Source: Crocinitomicaceae bacterium
GTDB lineage: Bacteria > Bacteroidota > Bacteroidia > Flavobacteriales_D > Crocinitomicaceae
Direction: 5' to 3'
DNA: 64,000 nt
NCBI GenBank assembly: GCA_024643365.1
Contig: JAHENC010000025.1
Span: forward strand, 22,394 to 86,393
The notes under the pieces were generated by a model that did not search any database, was not told the origin of the DNA, and saw only the letters and a list, made by a program, of their open reading frames with translations. Positions 36,409 to 44,183 of this stretch are shown here, one piece after another (positions within the stretch are counted from its first letter, which is position 1; the number at the start of each line of letters is the position of its first letter). The translations under genes and the position numbers were made by a program.

Positions 36409-36990
36409 ATGGAACTACTCCGTCAACATATCAAGCAAGGTGAAGTATATCGCCGTTCTGACCTAGAATATTATTCCACGGCCATAGATCGGCATTTAGC
36501 GTCGCTCACTAAAGATGGAACATTGGAGAAATTGAACCAGGGCTTGTATTACGCACCAAAGCAATCTAAATTTGGGGCTGTTCCACCGGATGATCGCCAA
36601 GTAGTAGAACGTTTTCTGAAGGACGACGATTTTCTTTTGGTTTCCCCAAATACATTTAATTCATTAGGGCTTGGACTTACACAGCTTTATAATACAACAT
36701 GGGTTTACAACCATAAGCGTAAAGGCGAGTTTCAACTGAATGGAAAAACCTTTGAGTTCAAACTAAAATCCGCTTTCCCTAAACATATCTACAGGGAATA
36801 TTTACTCGTTGATTTATTAAATAATTTAGATAACCTAGCGGAAGACCAAATCCATGCTGTATATAAATTGCCATCAAATGTACGCAATTTCGATACAGAT
36901 GTGTTGATGAAGGCTACTCAACAATATGGAACAGGCAAAACAAAGCGAACTTTAAAATCCATCGTTAGAAACGTACTACAACATGCTTGA
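36409..36990 (+). CDS. AbiEi-family antitoxin (DUF6088-like)
   Basis: 193 residues: an N-terminal winged helix (about 1-60; RRSDLEYYSTAIDRHLASLT, LEKLNQGLYYAPKQSKFG) and a C-terminal domain (about 75-190; DFLLVSPNTFNSLGLGLTQL, YKLPSNVRNFDTDVLMKAT). The pattern matches AbiEi-type antitoxins with a DUF6088 domain. The antitoxin binds its own promoter and neutralises the nucleotidyltransferase toxin. It overlaps the toxin gene by 8 nt. Confidence 0.8.
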   Translation: MELLRQHIKQGEVYRRSDLEYYSTAIDRHLASLTKDGTLEKLNQGLYYAPKQSKFGAVPPDDRQVVERFLKDDDFLLVSPNTFNSLGLGLTQLYNTTWVYNHKRKGEFQLNGKTFEFKLKSAFPKHIYREYLLVDLLNNLDNLAEDQIHAVYKLPSNVRNFDTDVLMKATQQYGTGKTKRTLKSIVRNVLQHA

Positions 36991-37936
36991 TTTTATTCAT
37001 AACGACCCGGAATTCAAGGAACTTCTCTCCATCGTATCCTCCAAAAAAGGAATTGATATTACATTAATTGAGAAGGACTATTGGATCATGCATGCGTTGT
37101 TTTCCTTACAACAACAGGGAATTGAGTTTGAATTGAAAGGAGGCACTTCGTTATCGAAAGGATTTGGCTTAATTCATCGCTTTTCAGAGGACATTGACAT
37201 TCACATACGAACCAATTTTGGTTTAGAAATCGAAGGAAAAGAAGATAAACCCAAAGTAAGAGCGGCACGCAAAGAATTTTATGATGTGCTCGCCAAATCA
37301 CTTTCAATTAATGGAATTATTGAAATTAAGCGAGATCATGATTTTGATGACCCCGAAAAATACCGCAGCGGGGGAATTCGCTTGTATTATCAAAGTTACA
37401 CACCAACACTTGAAGGACTTAAAGATGGTATTTTACTCGAGGCTGGTTTTGACACCATAACACCCAATCAGCCCATCGATATTTCATCCTGGATTTGGGA
37501 ACACCTTGTTTCAATAAATGCAAGCAGTAATTACATCAACAACACAGCCATTGGCGTTCAATGTTATCACCCAGGATATACGTTGATTGAAAAACTGCAA
37601 ACGATCATCAGGAAATATCGTAACAAAGACAATCCTGGTGCTTCTGATGATAAAAACTTTATGCGCCAATACTATGATGTATATTGTTTATTGGGTGATT
37701 CTGACATTCAATCATTCATAGGCAGTTCTGAGTACTTAGCACACAAAGCGGTAAGAATAAAAGGAGCTGACAAGCAAATACCACTACAAGAACATCCGGC
37801 CCTGTTATTAACAGAAACTGAATTTCGAGAATCATTCAAATCTCGTTATCAATCCACTTCAAAGCTATATTACAACGGTCAGCCTGATTTTGAAGAGGTG
37901 CTAGCCAGAATAGACATGTTCTTGCCTATACTTTGA
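36983..37936 (+). CDS. AbiEii-type nucleotidyltransferase toxin
   Basis: 317 residues. The nucleotidyltransferase signature is complete: ELKGGTSLSKGFGLIHRFSE followed by DIDIHI (about 48-73), with the GG-(T/S)-x-S and DxD elements. Family members transfer nucleotides to tRNA 3' ends and stop translation, giving abortive infection (established for AbiE/MenT-type toxins). It begins inside the antitoxin gene (ATGCTTGA overlap). Length is standard. Confidence 0.82.
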   Translation: MLDFIHNDPEFKELLSIVSSKKGIDITLIEKDYWIMHALFSLQQQGIEFELKGGTSLSKGFGLIHRFSEDIDIHIRTNFGLEIEGKEDKPKVRAARKEFYDVLAKSLSINGIIEIKRDHDFDDPEKYRSGGIRLYYQSYTPTLEGLKDGILLEAGFDTITPNQPIDISSWIWEHLVSINASSNYINNTAIGVQCYHPGYTLIEKLQTIIRKYRNKDNPGASDDKNFMRQYYDVYCLLGDSDIQSFIGSSEYLAHKAVRIKGADKQIPLQEHPALLLTETEFRESFKSRYQSTSKLYYNGQPDFEEVLARIDMFLPIL

Positions 37937-37953
37937 AAAATGGTCCTTCTTTA

Positions 37954-37980
37954 TGTATAGAAAATCCATTTTTCTATACA
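37954..37980. terminator. 11-bp inverted repeat after abiE toxin gene
   Basis: TGTATAGAAAA (37954-37964) and TTTTCTATACA (37970-37980) form a perfect 11-bp stem with a 5-nt loop, 18 nt after the toxin stop. It may be a terminator or an operator. A further TGTATAG half occurs near 37996. Confidence 0.5.
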
Positions 37981-38050
37981 TATTGATCGTTGATTGTATA
38001 GTTTTTAATGTTTTCTATAAATTCACTACGTTTAAAAAGTGAAGGGATTG

Positions 38051-38149
38051 ATGCATGTGCCACAATCGCCACAAATTAGCAGTTTTCGTGCCGACGCACA
38101 AATATTAATGAGCCGATTAGCAAAAATAGAAAAAGCTGGCGGGGAATAG
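38051..38149 (+). pseudogene. Possible 3' remnant of an unidentified gene (32 codons)
   Basis: An ATG-started frame ends FRADAQILMSRLAKIEKAGG-E-stop, which looks like the tail of a real protein. The region upstream has stops and is AT-rich. I cannot name the parent. Otherwise the 37981-38356 gap holds only repeat module copy 2. Confidence 0.25.
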
Positions 38150-38195
38150 TAGGTTCCCAAATCAAATAAGATTTTTACTTAATAAAGTACCCTCA

Positions 38196-38311
38196 TGATT
38201 AGGGTGTAATTACCGTTGATTTTTTCATGGGTAGTTGTTTATTTTGTTCTGTGTTGAACTACTATTAAAAAGTGAAAACGTAGCCATTTATATAAGTTAT
38301 AGGCTACTCTA
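38196..38311 (+). repeat. Cassette-upstream repeat module, copy 2 (with GGT-N6-ACC)
   Basis: Contains GGTGTAATTACC (38203-38214), whose reverse complement occurs exactly at 43140-43151, and a segment (38252-38310) homologous to 34724-34779. It lies 45-160 nt upstream of the small gene at 38357. Confidence 0.55.
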
Positions 38312-38356
38312 TAACGACAACTACTAAACAACACCAAACACAAATATACTTTGAAT

Positions 38357-38551
38357 ATGAAAGAACTAAGAGATTGGATAGCAGAATTTAAGACTGAAAA
38401 TGCTGAACTAAATGGCTTTGTTGCAAAACTAGAAGGATTCATTTCTGATGCTGGTTTTAACATGTCAAAATTCGAGAATGCTGTTAATCAAGGTCTGAAA
38501 AATAAGGAAGAAGAAATTAGAAAAACTTTTACTGAAGATATTGAAAATTAA
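38357..38551 (+). CDS. Small helical protein coupled to zinc-hook ATPase
   Basis: 64 residues from the ATG at 38357 (MKELRDWIAEFKTENAELNG). It is highly charged and predicted to be helical (FVAKLEGFISDAGFNMSKFE, KNKEEEIRKTFTEDIEN), perhaps a small coiled coil. Its stop lies 11 nt inside the ATPase reading frame, implying translational coupling. It may be a regulator or subunit of the ATPase. I recognise no family. Confidence 0.6.
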   Translation: MKELRDWIAEFKTENAELNGFVAKLEGFISDAGFNMSKFENAVNQGLKNKEEEIRKTFTEDIEN

Positions 38552-40967
38552 GAAAATTACTGTTGAAAATTTCAGGGGACTTCGGTTGCCTGTTTCTATT
38601 GATTTTGTCAAAAATAATAAGACGACCTCTGCGTTGATTTATGGCAGAAACGGAACAGGTAAAAGTTCAATGGTAGATGCTTGGGAATGGCTTCATAATT
38701 TCTATATTGAAAATTTAAGCCGAGAAGGTGTATTATTAACTGATTTACCACACAAAGCATCGGGTGGAATTAACAGCTACATTTCAGTTGACTTCCAACA
38801 CACTTCAATAAATAATGCAACCGCTACATTCAATCCCAGGAAAATAACCACGCCAACTACGACAGGAGAATACAATGAATTCAGAGCATTAAGTACTTAC
38901 CCAAATTACTTGCGATACACAGACCTAAATGATTTTATTTGTAAAAAGCGTAAAGCTGCGAGATACGAATACATTGCAAAATATTTTGGGCTTGAAAAAT
39001 TTTCATTGCTTCAAGATACATTACAATCAAGTCTTAATAAGCAATCAATTAATTTACAAAAACTTAAAACAGATTTTGAAACAAGTAACAATGCAATAAA
39101 TATGATTACAGGATTGACAACGGTTGATGAAACTACTGCTGTTAAATTCATCAACACGATTGCAGCAAAACATAAAATAACGATCATCACAAGTTTCAAT
39201 CAAGCAGAAAAAGTCAAGACTGCTCTACAAAAAATCGTTCAGAAAAATCCGGTTACAAAAGAACTTACTGAGTGGAAAGCGTTTCAATTAAGACAAAACC
39301 AATTTTATCCAATCACAACTGCAAAAGCAAATTGCGGAGCACTTGAAGAATTATTTACTGACTTGAAGCAGAATGAGGAAAATATAAAACAACTTATTCT
39401 ATCGTCTCTTTACGAACAAAGCATTGAGGTAATTACCAAACTGGAAGAGAAAACCATGTGTCCAGTTTGCGATGAAACTTTTGATGGTGATTTGTTGCAG
39501 CATATTACAGATAAACACAATTCTTTGGCAGCACTGAATAAAAGGAAAATTGAATTTGAATCAAAAAAAACATTATTAGAAAAACAGTTCGAAGGAATTT
39601 CAAGAAAAATAGCCGCTATTGAAGCTGAGAGTAGTTCTGTTATATTGTCGGTATTTCAAACTTTCTTTAATGATTTATCAACAATCACTTCATCGCTGCC
39701 AACTTTAATTACAACGCTTAAAATACCGCTTAAAGATTTAGCAACACTATTAATCAGTAATGAAACAGCAATTGCAAAAATAGAAACCATAATTTCCGAT
39801 GAAGTAGCGAGTAAAAAGCTCGTTGCTGATAAAATTGCAGTTTTGTCAAGAGATGAAACTACAAAAACTTTAGCACAGGATTACACAAACCTTTCAAACA
39901 TTATTGACAATTTCAAAAGTCATTCAATCAATAAGGCGAAAGTGACATATTTGGAAGACATCACAGATAATCTTCAAACGTTTTTCAATTCCCTTACTAC
40001 ATACATTCAGACAGAAATTCAAAATACTTTCACTGTTATTTCCGCTGATGTAGTTGATTACTTTAATGTTCTAGAAAACTCAAATCCTGACATTAAAAAT
40101 CCTGCATTAAAACTTATTACAGGGAAAGATAAAGCTGTTGAATTAGAGATTGAATTTGCTTCTGAGAAAATTACACCTGCGTTTAAATTTCTGAGTGAAA
40201 GTCAAGTAAATAGTTTTGGTCTGGCCTTCTTTCTAGCAGCAGTAAAACGTTTCAACAAAGATTTCAAGTTTTTTATTTTAGACGATGTTGTAAATAGTTT
40301 TGATAGTTTTAAAAGACCAAGAGTCGCAAAGTTAATTGCTTCCAAATTCAGTGAATTTCAAGTTTTAATGATTACCCACGACCAAATTTTCTTTGATACT
40401 GTGCAAAGAAAATTTCCTGAATGGCAACGATATAAATTCACATCTTGGGATTATTCAACTGGACCTAAATTTAAACCGTCAAAAAACTATTTGGAAGAAA
40501 TTAAAGCATATCTAGAAGAGGATAATCCTATAACTGCTGGTCAAACGTTAGGTAAATATTTGGAATGGATTTTTGGCATTCTTTGTCAGAATATGGAAAC
40601 GCCAATTCCTTACAGGGTAGAAAATGTTTATACTCTTTCAGACTACTACAATCCACTTGCAAAAAGATTTAGAGATAAAATCAAACTCCCCAATAAACAA
40701 AACAACCTTTTTGAATTACTTGATGAATTTGAAACTGGAACAATATTCAGAAACTATTGTGTGCACTGGAAAAATGAAGCGACTCAGTTCACTTCAGAGG
40801 AGATTGAGGCAATTTTTAAAAAGTGGATTGAAATTGAAGAAGTCATATTTTGCACCTCGTGTAAGTCATTTGTTCATTATCAAAATATTAGCAAAACAAA
40901 CTATGTTAGGTGTGAATGTGGAACAGTAAACTTACTCGACGAAAAACATTTTAATAATGCCAAATAA
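38541..40967 (+). CDS. SMC/RloC-like ATPase with zinc hook and HEPN-like C-terminal motif
   Basis: 808 residues from a TTG start. ABC/SMC-type head: KKITVENFRGLR and Walker A GRNGTGKSSMVDAW (about 35-48); long coiled coils with a hook Cys pair CPVCDETFD and distal His (LQHITDKH) at about 306-325; Q-loop region and Walker B FFILDDVVNSFD (about 573-584) with H-loop ITHDQ. The C-terminal helical part has FRNYCVHWKN (about 735-744), an R-x4-H pattern as in HEPN RNases, then a zinc ribbon (CTSC...CECG, about 770-795). This resembles RloC-type anticodon nucleases in layout. A DNA-sensing toxin role is inferred. Confidence 0.7.
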   Translation: MKIKKITVENFRGLRLPVSIDFVKNNKTTSALIYGRNGTGKSSMVDAWEWLHNFYIENLSREGVLLTDLPHKASGGINSYISVDFQHTSINNATATFNPRKITTPTTTGEYNEFRALSTYPNYLRYTDLNDFICKKRKAARYEYIAKYFGLEKFSLLQDTLQSSLNKQSINLQKLKTDFETSNNAINMITGLTTVDETTAVKFINTIAAKHKITIITSFNQAEKVKTALQKIVQKNPVTKELTEWKAFQLRQNQFYPITTAKANCGALEELFTDLKQNEENIKQLILSSLYEQSIEVITKLEEKTMCPVCDETFDGDLLQHITDKHNSLAALNKRKIEFESKKTLLEKQFEGISRKIAAIEAESSSVILSVFQTFFNDLSTITSSLPTLITTLKIPLKDLATLLISNETAIAKIETIISDEVASKKLVADKIAVLSRDETTKTLAQDYTNLSNIIDNFKSHSINKAKVTYLEDITDNLQTFFNSLTTYIQTEIQNTFTVISADVVDYFNVLENSNPDIKNPALKLITGKDKAVELEIEFASEKITPAFKFLSESQVNSFGLAFFLAAVKRFNKDFKFFILDDVVNSFDSFKRPRVAKLIASKFSEFQVLMITHDQIFFDTVQRKFPEWQRYKFTSWDYSTGPKFKPSKNYLEEIKAYLEEDNPITAGQTLGKYLEWIFGILCQNMETPIPYRVENVYTLSDYYNPLAKRFRDKIKLPNKQNNLFELLDEFETGTIFRNYCVHWKNEATQFTSEEIEAIFKKWIEIEEVIFCTSCKSFVHYQNISKTNYVRCECGTVNLLDEKHFNNAK

Positions 40968-40994
40968 ATGGAGACAAAACTTTATGCGCAGAGA

Positions 40995-41110
40995 AGAACA
41001 GCCTGTAACAGCGGCTACAAGAAATTTGTGATTCAGAGGTTAAATGAGGTTCTGTGCTTCTATTCAAGTTCAGCACAGTTTAACAATTTTACACTCCAAA
41101 ACCCGCGCGA
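40995..41110 (+). other. attC-like element between ATPase and RT cassettes (tentative)
   Basis: The segment starts GCCTGTAACAGCGGCTACAA and contains a perfect hairpin CTGTGCT ... AGCACAG. In one frame it reads TACNSGYKK, a spurious translation I recall from repeated intergenic elements in Bacteroidota. It separates the ATPase stop (40967) from the ncRNA (41213). The 64-codon reading (40968-41162) is probably not a gene. Confidence 0.3.
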
Positions 41111-41212
41111 ACGCCAAGGATCAAAGCCTTACAAGTTAACTCTTAAACACTTAGAATGTTGATCACCAATTAAAAACAAAAGAAAACTAAATGAAATAAA
41201 TACAAAGATTCT

Positions 41213-41535
41213 GGGGGCAGAGGGTCGAAATGATACGTTTTGCAAAATGGTACCACGTCTAGGATATACGCTAGCTGGGAAGGACAATACCAATTTCCAA
41301 ATTTTCCTGCAAAGGAATTAATGAGGAATGAGTTATCAACAGACAAAGAACTGTTGATGCCCTGAAATTGGTCCTGTGGATGGATTTTCTAAGCATATTT
41401 ATTGTGGTTATGAATTTACAGACTAAGGTAACAATTTCTATACCTGAGATGAGTAGCGTTGCCTCCCTCAAAAGAGGATTAAAGCTTCGAATGAGCATGT
41501 GCATTTTTAACCTGCTACTAATAGTATCTGCCCCC
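41213..41535 (+). ncRNA. Structured ncRNA upstream of reverse transcriptase (DRT2-like)
   Basis: GGGGGCAGA (41213-41221) is perfectly complementary to TCTGCCCCC (41527-41535), closing about 323 nt just before a T tract and the RT gene. Inside, ACCAATTTC (41289-41297) pairs with GAAATTGGT (41364-41372); between them ATCAACAG (41335-41342) pairs with CTGTTGAT (41351-41358), and TTCCT-GCAA-AGGAA forms a tetraloop hairpin. AGGTA (41426-41430) pairs with TACCT (41441-41445). Such an RNA immediately 5' of a defence RT is the template/cofactor arrangement of DRT2 (and other ncRNA-using DRTs). No promoter was located. Confidence 0.6.
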
Positions 41536-41544
41536 TCTTTTTAA
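41332..41544 (+). other. Stop-free frame inside ncRNA, candidate neo-type coding unit
   Basis: From 41332 (just after a TGA) to the TAA at 41542-41544 one frame stays open for about 70 codons, including ALKLVLWMDFLSIFIVVMN and LKLRMSMCIFNLLLIVSAP, hydrophobic in character. An antisense frame 41271-41504 is open for 77 codons. In DRT2 systems a segment of the ncRNA is copied repeatedly to form a 'never-ending' ORF; this stretch is where such a unit could lie. It is not proposed as an ordinary gene. Confidence 0.3.
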
Positions 41545-41555
41545 ACTTGATTAAA

Positions 41556-43115
41556 ATGGAATTAGAAACCTGGTTTAAAACAAAAAAGTATCCTCATATC
41601 GGTTTACCAATTACCATCAAGGATTATAATTGGGTAAAGGACTATGTTGAAAATTCTGAAAAAGTTAGGACACACAGTTTCCTTCCATTAATTCATAAAT
41701 CAATTATAAAAAGAAGATTTCGTGCAGACCAGTCTACATCTATAATAAATCCAAGCGGCAAAAGAAAAAGAGTATTAAGCAAGCCCAAGGTTCGTGATAT
41801 TTTCTTTGCTGCGCACCTTGACTCACTCATTCTATCGAAATACAATGAAATTTTAACAATTGCATATGAGAACTATTTAGGTAATATTAATTTTAATGAA
41901 TCTATAGTAGCATATCGCAAAATTCCAATTTCAAAGGACTCTAATAAGAATAAATGTAACATCGATTTTGCAAAAACTGTTTTTGAGTTTATCCAAAGAA
42001 GTGATTCAAAAAAGCTATCCGTAATAGTTGCCGACATTACATCATTCTTTGACAATCTGAATCATAAGACGTTAAAAAAGCAATGGGCAAAAGTTCTGAA
42101 CGAAGCTTCCTTACCCAAAGACCACTATAATATTTTTAAGGCTCTAACAAATATAAAGTACATAGAAGGAAACCAATTATTTGAAAGTTATGGAAACACC
42201 ATGATAGTAAAAAAGGGTATTCCAAATTCTTCAAAAAAAACTGAATTTGTCAGAAAGGAGATTAAAAAAAGTAAATTCTTCAAAGAAAAAGGAGCAAGTC
42301 ATTATTGTGATAAAAAGGAGTTTTTAAAAAGTAATCTAAATCTTATTATTTCAAAAAATAATTTAATTGGAATTCCTCAAGGGAGCCCTATTAGTGCAAC
42401 ATTGGCAAATATCTATATGTTAGACTTTGATCAAGATATTTTTGATGAGGTTTCTTCTATTAATGGATTTTATCAAAGATACAGTGATGATTTAATAATT
42501 GTTTGCGAGCAAGATTATGAAAATCAAATAATAAAATTGATCAGAGACAAAATTGAAACCGTTGTTGAATTAAAAATTGAACCAAGTAAGACAAAGGTTT
42601 TCCGATTTGAGGAAGTAAAAGGAAAATTCACCGGTTTTGAGATTAATGAAAAAACTAAAAAACCAAATTTCAATAAGACGCTTGAATACTTGGGATTCTC
42701 GTTTGATGGACAAAAAGCACTGATAAAAACTTCTGGATTTTCCAAATTTTATAGATCAATGAAAAGTTCATTCAAAAAATCAACTTCATTGGCTATTTAC
42801 AGTAAAAATTCTGACAAGAGTTTATTCAAGTCAAAACTTTTTAAGCGTTTTACACATAGAGGAGCAAAAAGAAAACTTATTTATAGACCCTCAAAAGCGA
42901 ACAAATCAGTTTACGAAAAAACGAACGAATACTATTGGGGGAATTATTTGAGCTACATTGACAAAGCAAATAACTCAATGAAATCAATTAATGGGGATAA
43001 TTCCATTAAAAGACAAAGCAGAAAATGTTGGAAAAAATTTAATGATTTAATGAAATTTCATGAATCAAGAATCAAATATCAACGAACACTAATTCAAACA
43101 AGAAAAGTAAAATGA
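41556..43115 (+). CDS. Antiphage reverse transcriptase (DRT2/UG2-like)
   Basis: 519 residues from the ATG at 41556. RT motif A VADITSFFDNLNH (Asp about 160), motif B GIPQGSPISATLANIYMLDF (about 272-291), motif C YSDD (about 309-312) and motif D/E region EYLGFSFDG (about 377) are intact. Thumb and C-terminal domain contain LFKRFTHRGAKRKL and a basic end. It lacks a maturase or endonuclease domain, so it is not a group II intron RT. N-terminal blocks (FLPLIHKSIIKRRF, KPKVRDIFFAAHLDSLI) and the upstream ncRNA fit the defence 'unknown group' RTs, best DRT2; DRT9 or another class remains possible. Confidence 0.78.
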   Translation: MELETWFKTKKYPHIGLPITIKDYNWVKDYVENSEKVRTHSFLPLIHKSIIKRRFRADQSTSIINPSGKRKRVLSKPKVRDIFFAAHLDSLILSKYNEILTIAYENYLGNINFNESIVAYRKIPISKDSNKNKCNIDFAKTVFEFIQRSDSKKLSVIVADITSFFDNLNHKTLKKQWAKVLNEASLPKDHYNIFKALTNIKYIEGNQLFESYGNTMIVKKGIPNSSKKTEFVRKEIKKSKFFKEKGASHYCDKKEFLKSNLNLIISKNNLIGIPQGSPISATLANIYMLDFDQDIFDEVSSINGFYQRYSDDLIIVCEQDYENQIIKLIRDKIETVVELKIEPSKTKVFRFEEVKGKFTGFEINEKTKKPNFNKTLEYLGFSFDGQKALIKTSGFSKFYRSMKSSFKKSTSLAIYSKNSDKSLFKSKLFKRFTHRGAKRKLIYRPSKANKSVYEKTNEYYWGNYLSYIDKANNSMKSINGDNSIKRQSRKCWKKFNDLMKFHESRIKYQRTLIQTRKVK

Positions 43116-43139
43116 AGGTTCCCCCCTTATCCCCAAAAA

Positions 43140-43151
43140 GGTAATTACACC
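43140..43151. promoter_or_regulatory. GGT-N6-ACC motif upstream of signalling operon
   Basis: GGTAATTACACC, 112 nt before the ATG at 43264; its reverse complement is found upstream of the ATPase cassette (38203-38214). Followed by a second related block (GCACCTACACCCTATT). Confidence 0.4.
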
Positions 43152-43263
43152 TATTTTCAAGAGCACCTACACCCTATTGAACAACTGCAATGCCCAAGTT
43201 TTGTAACGAAATCATATTTTTGGCAGAGAAAATAATCTAATTACTAACTTTAAAAATAAAATT

Positions 43264-43578
43264 ATGTCTATAACTGATCAAATGGGTGAATTCATTTCAT
43301 TACAAGAAGCTTCTGAAATGACTGCAAATTACAGAGCAACCATTCAACCTGGTGAAACCACTGCTGCAGCGGTTTCAAATAACATAATTAGACGAATCAT
43401 TAATCAAGATAATTGTACCGGTTTAAGAATGTATTTTGCTGTTAATTCTTCAGGTTCAAGAACTCTCGTTATTGTTGGAGTTGATGAACTAGGAAATGAT
43501 ATAACAGATGGATTAATAGCAAATAAAATGGGGAATAATCCTCCTATTGGTAGTGAAGATAATCCTTTAAACTCTTAG
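43264..43578 (+). CDS. Conserved small protein of a kinase/regulator operon (104 aa)
   Basis: Soluble, without a signal peptide: SITDQMGEFISLQEASEM, NYRATIQPGETTAAAVSNN, NCTGLRMYFAVNSSGSRTLV and C-terminal SEDNPLNS. I recall homologues of this pattern in Bacteroidota but no assigned function. The LRMYFAVN ... LVIVGVDELGNDI segment suggests a compact alpha-beta domain. It begins a run in which its TAG overlaps the GTG start of the next gene (TAGTG). It could be a signal or cofactor for the kinase, or an unrelated product released in response. Confidence 0.7.
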   Translation: MSITDQMGEFISLQEASEMTANYRATIQPGETTAAAVSNNIIRRIINQDNCTGLRMYFAVNSSGSRTLVIVGVDELGNDITDGLIANKMGNNPPIGSEDNPLNS

Positions 43579-44183
43579 TGTTGATTATTTACTATTATAT
43601 AAGTTCGATTTCCAGTTTATTTCCGTTTTTATTTTCATTAAATCGAATTAAATCAAATAGTTTAGATAAATTTCAAAAGGTTTTTATCTCTTTCCTAATT
43701 TATAAGTTTTTATCTGATTTAACTCGTCTATTTACAGAGCCGTACATTACATCTTATCCAATTTTTCATTTGACCGTTGTATTAGACTTTATATTTTACA
43801 CCGAGTTAATTAAAGCTACAGCATCATTCAAATACATTCGTGTTTTTCAATTTATTATTATTGCAATTGAAATTTATGAAATCTATTTAAATAAAGGGGT
43901 TTATGAAAATAATTGGCTTACCACAATAGTTTCTTACTCGACTATTAGTTTCATTTATTATGTTTTACTTGTCGGTAAGCCAAAGGTTCTTAATAATGAG
44001 AAATTTATTGTGTTAGCCTCAATTTTTGCTTTCCATACAATAATGTTAATTTATTTTCTTTTTGAAAATTTAATTAGAAGCAACACAACTATTTTTAATT
44101 TTTTAGAACCAATAATTTTATCACTATACATTCTCCTCAATTTTAGCTTGTCTTATGCCCTATGGAAAAATCAGAAGAATTAA
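43578..44183 (+). CDS. Polytopic membrane protein of unknown function
   Basis: 201 residues starting with GTG. About six transmembrane helices are visible (IYYYISSISSLFPFLFSL; FISFLIYKFLSDLTRL; PIFHLTVVLDFIFYTELI; YIRVFQFIIIAIEIYEIYL; WLTTIVSYSTISFIYYVLLV; IVLASIFAFHTIMLIYFLF; IILSLYILLNFSLSYALW). Its last 22 nt overlap the histidine kinase start, so the membrane protein and the kinase are probably partners, with the membrane protein acting as sensor. No known domain was recognised. Confidence 0.7.
   Translation: MLIIYYYISSISSLFPFLFSLNRIKSNSLDKFQKVFISFLIYKFLSDLTRLFTEPYITSYPIFHLTVVLDFIFYTELIKATASFKYIRVFQFIIIAIEIYEIYLNKGVYENNWLTTIVSYSTISFIYYVLLVGKPKVLNNEKFIVLASIFAFHTIMLIYFLFENLIRSNTTIFNFLEPIILSLYILLNFSLSYALWKNQKN

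Noticed and set aside
40968..41162. 64-codon ORF (METKLYAQRRTACNSGYKK...)
   Set aside because: It overlies an attC-like or repeat element with a hairpin; the TACNSGYKK reading is a known type of spurious translation, and it follows the ATPase stop without coding character.
41271..41504. Antisense 77-codon ORF as an ordinary gene
   Set aside because: It lies wholly within the predicted ncRNA, has no start context and no family; kept only as evidence that the region lacks stops.
41547..43115. Group II intron or retron
   Set aside because: The RT has no maturase or HNH domain and no intron domain V was recognised downstream. The upstream RNA is longer than a typical msr-msd and no inverted a1/a2 msr-msd layout was identified.
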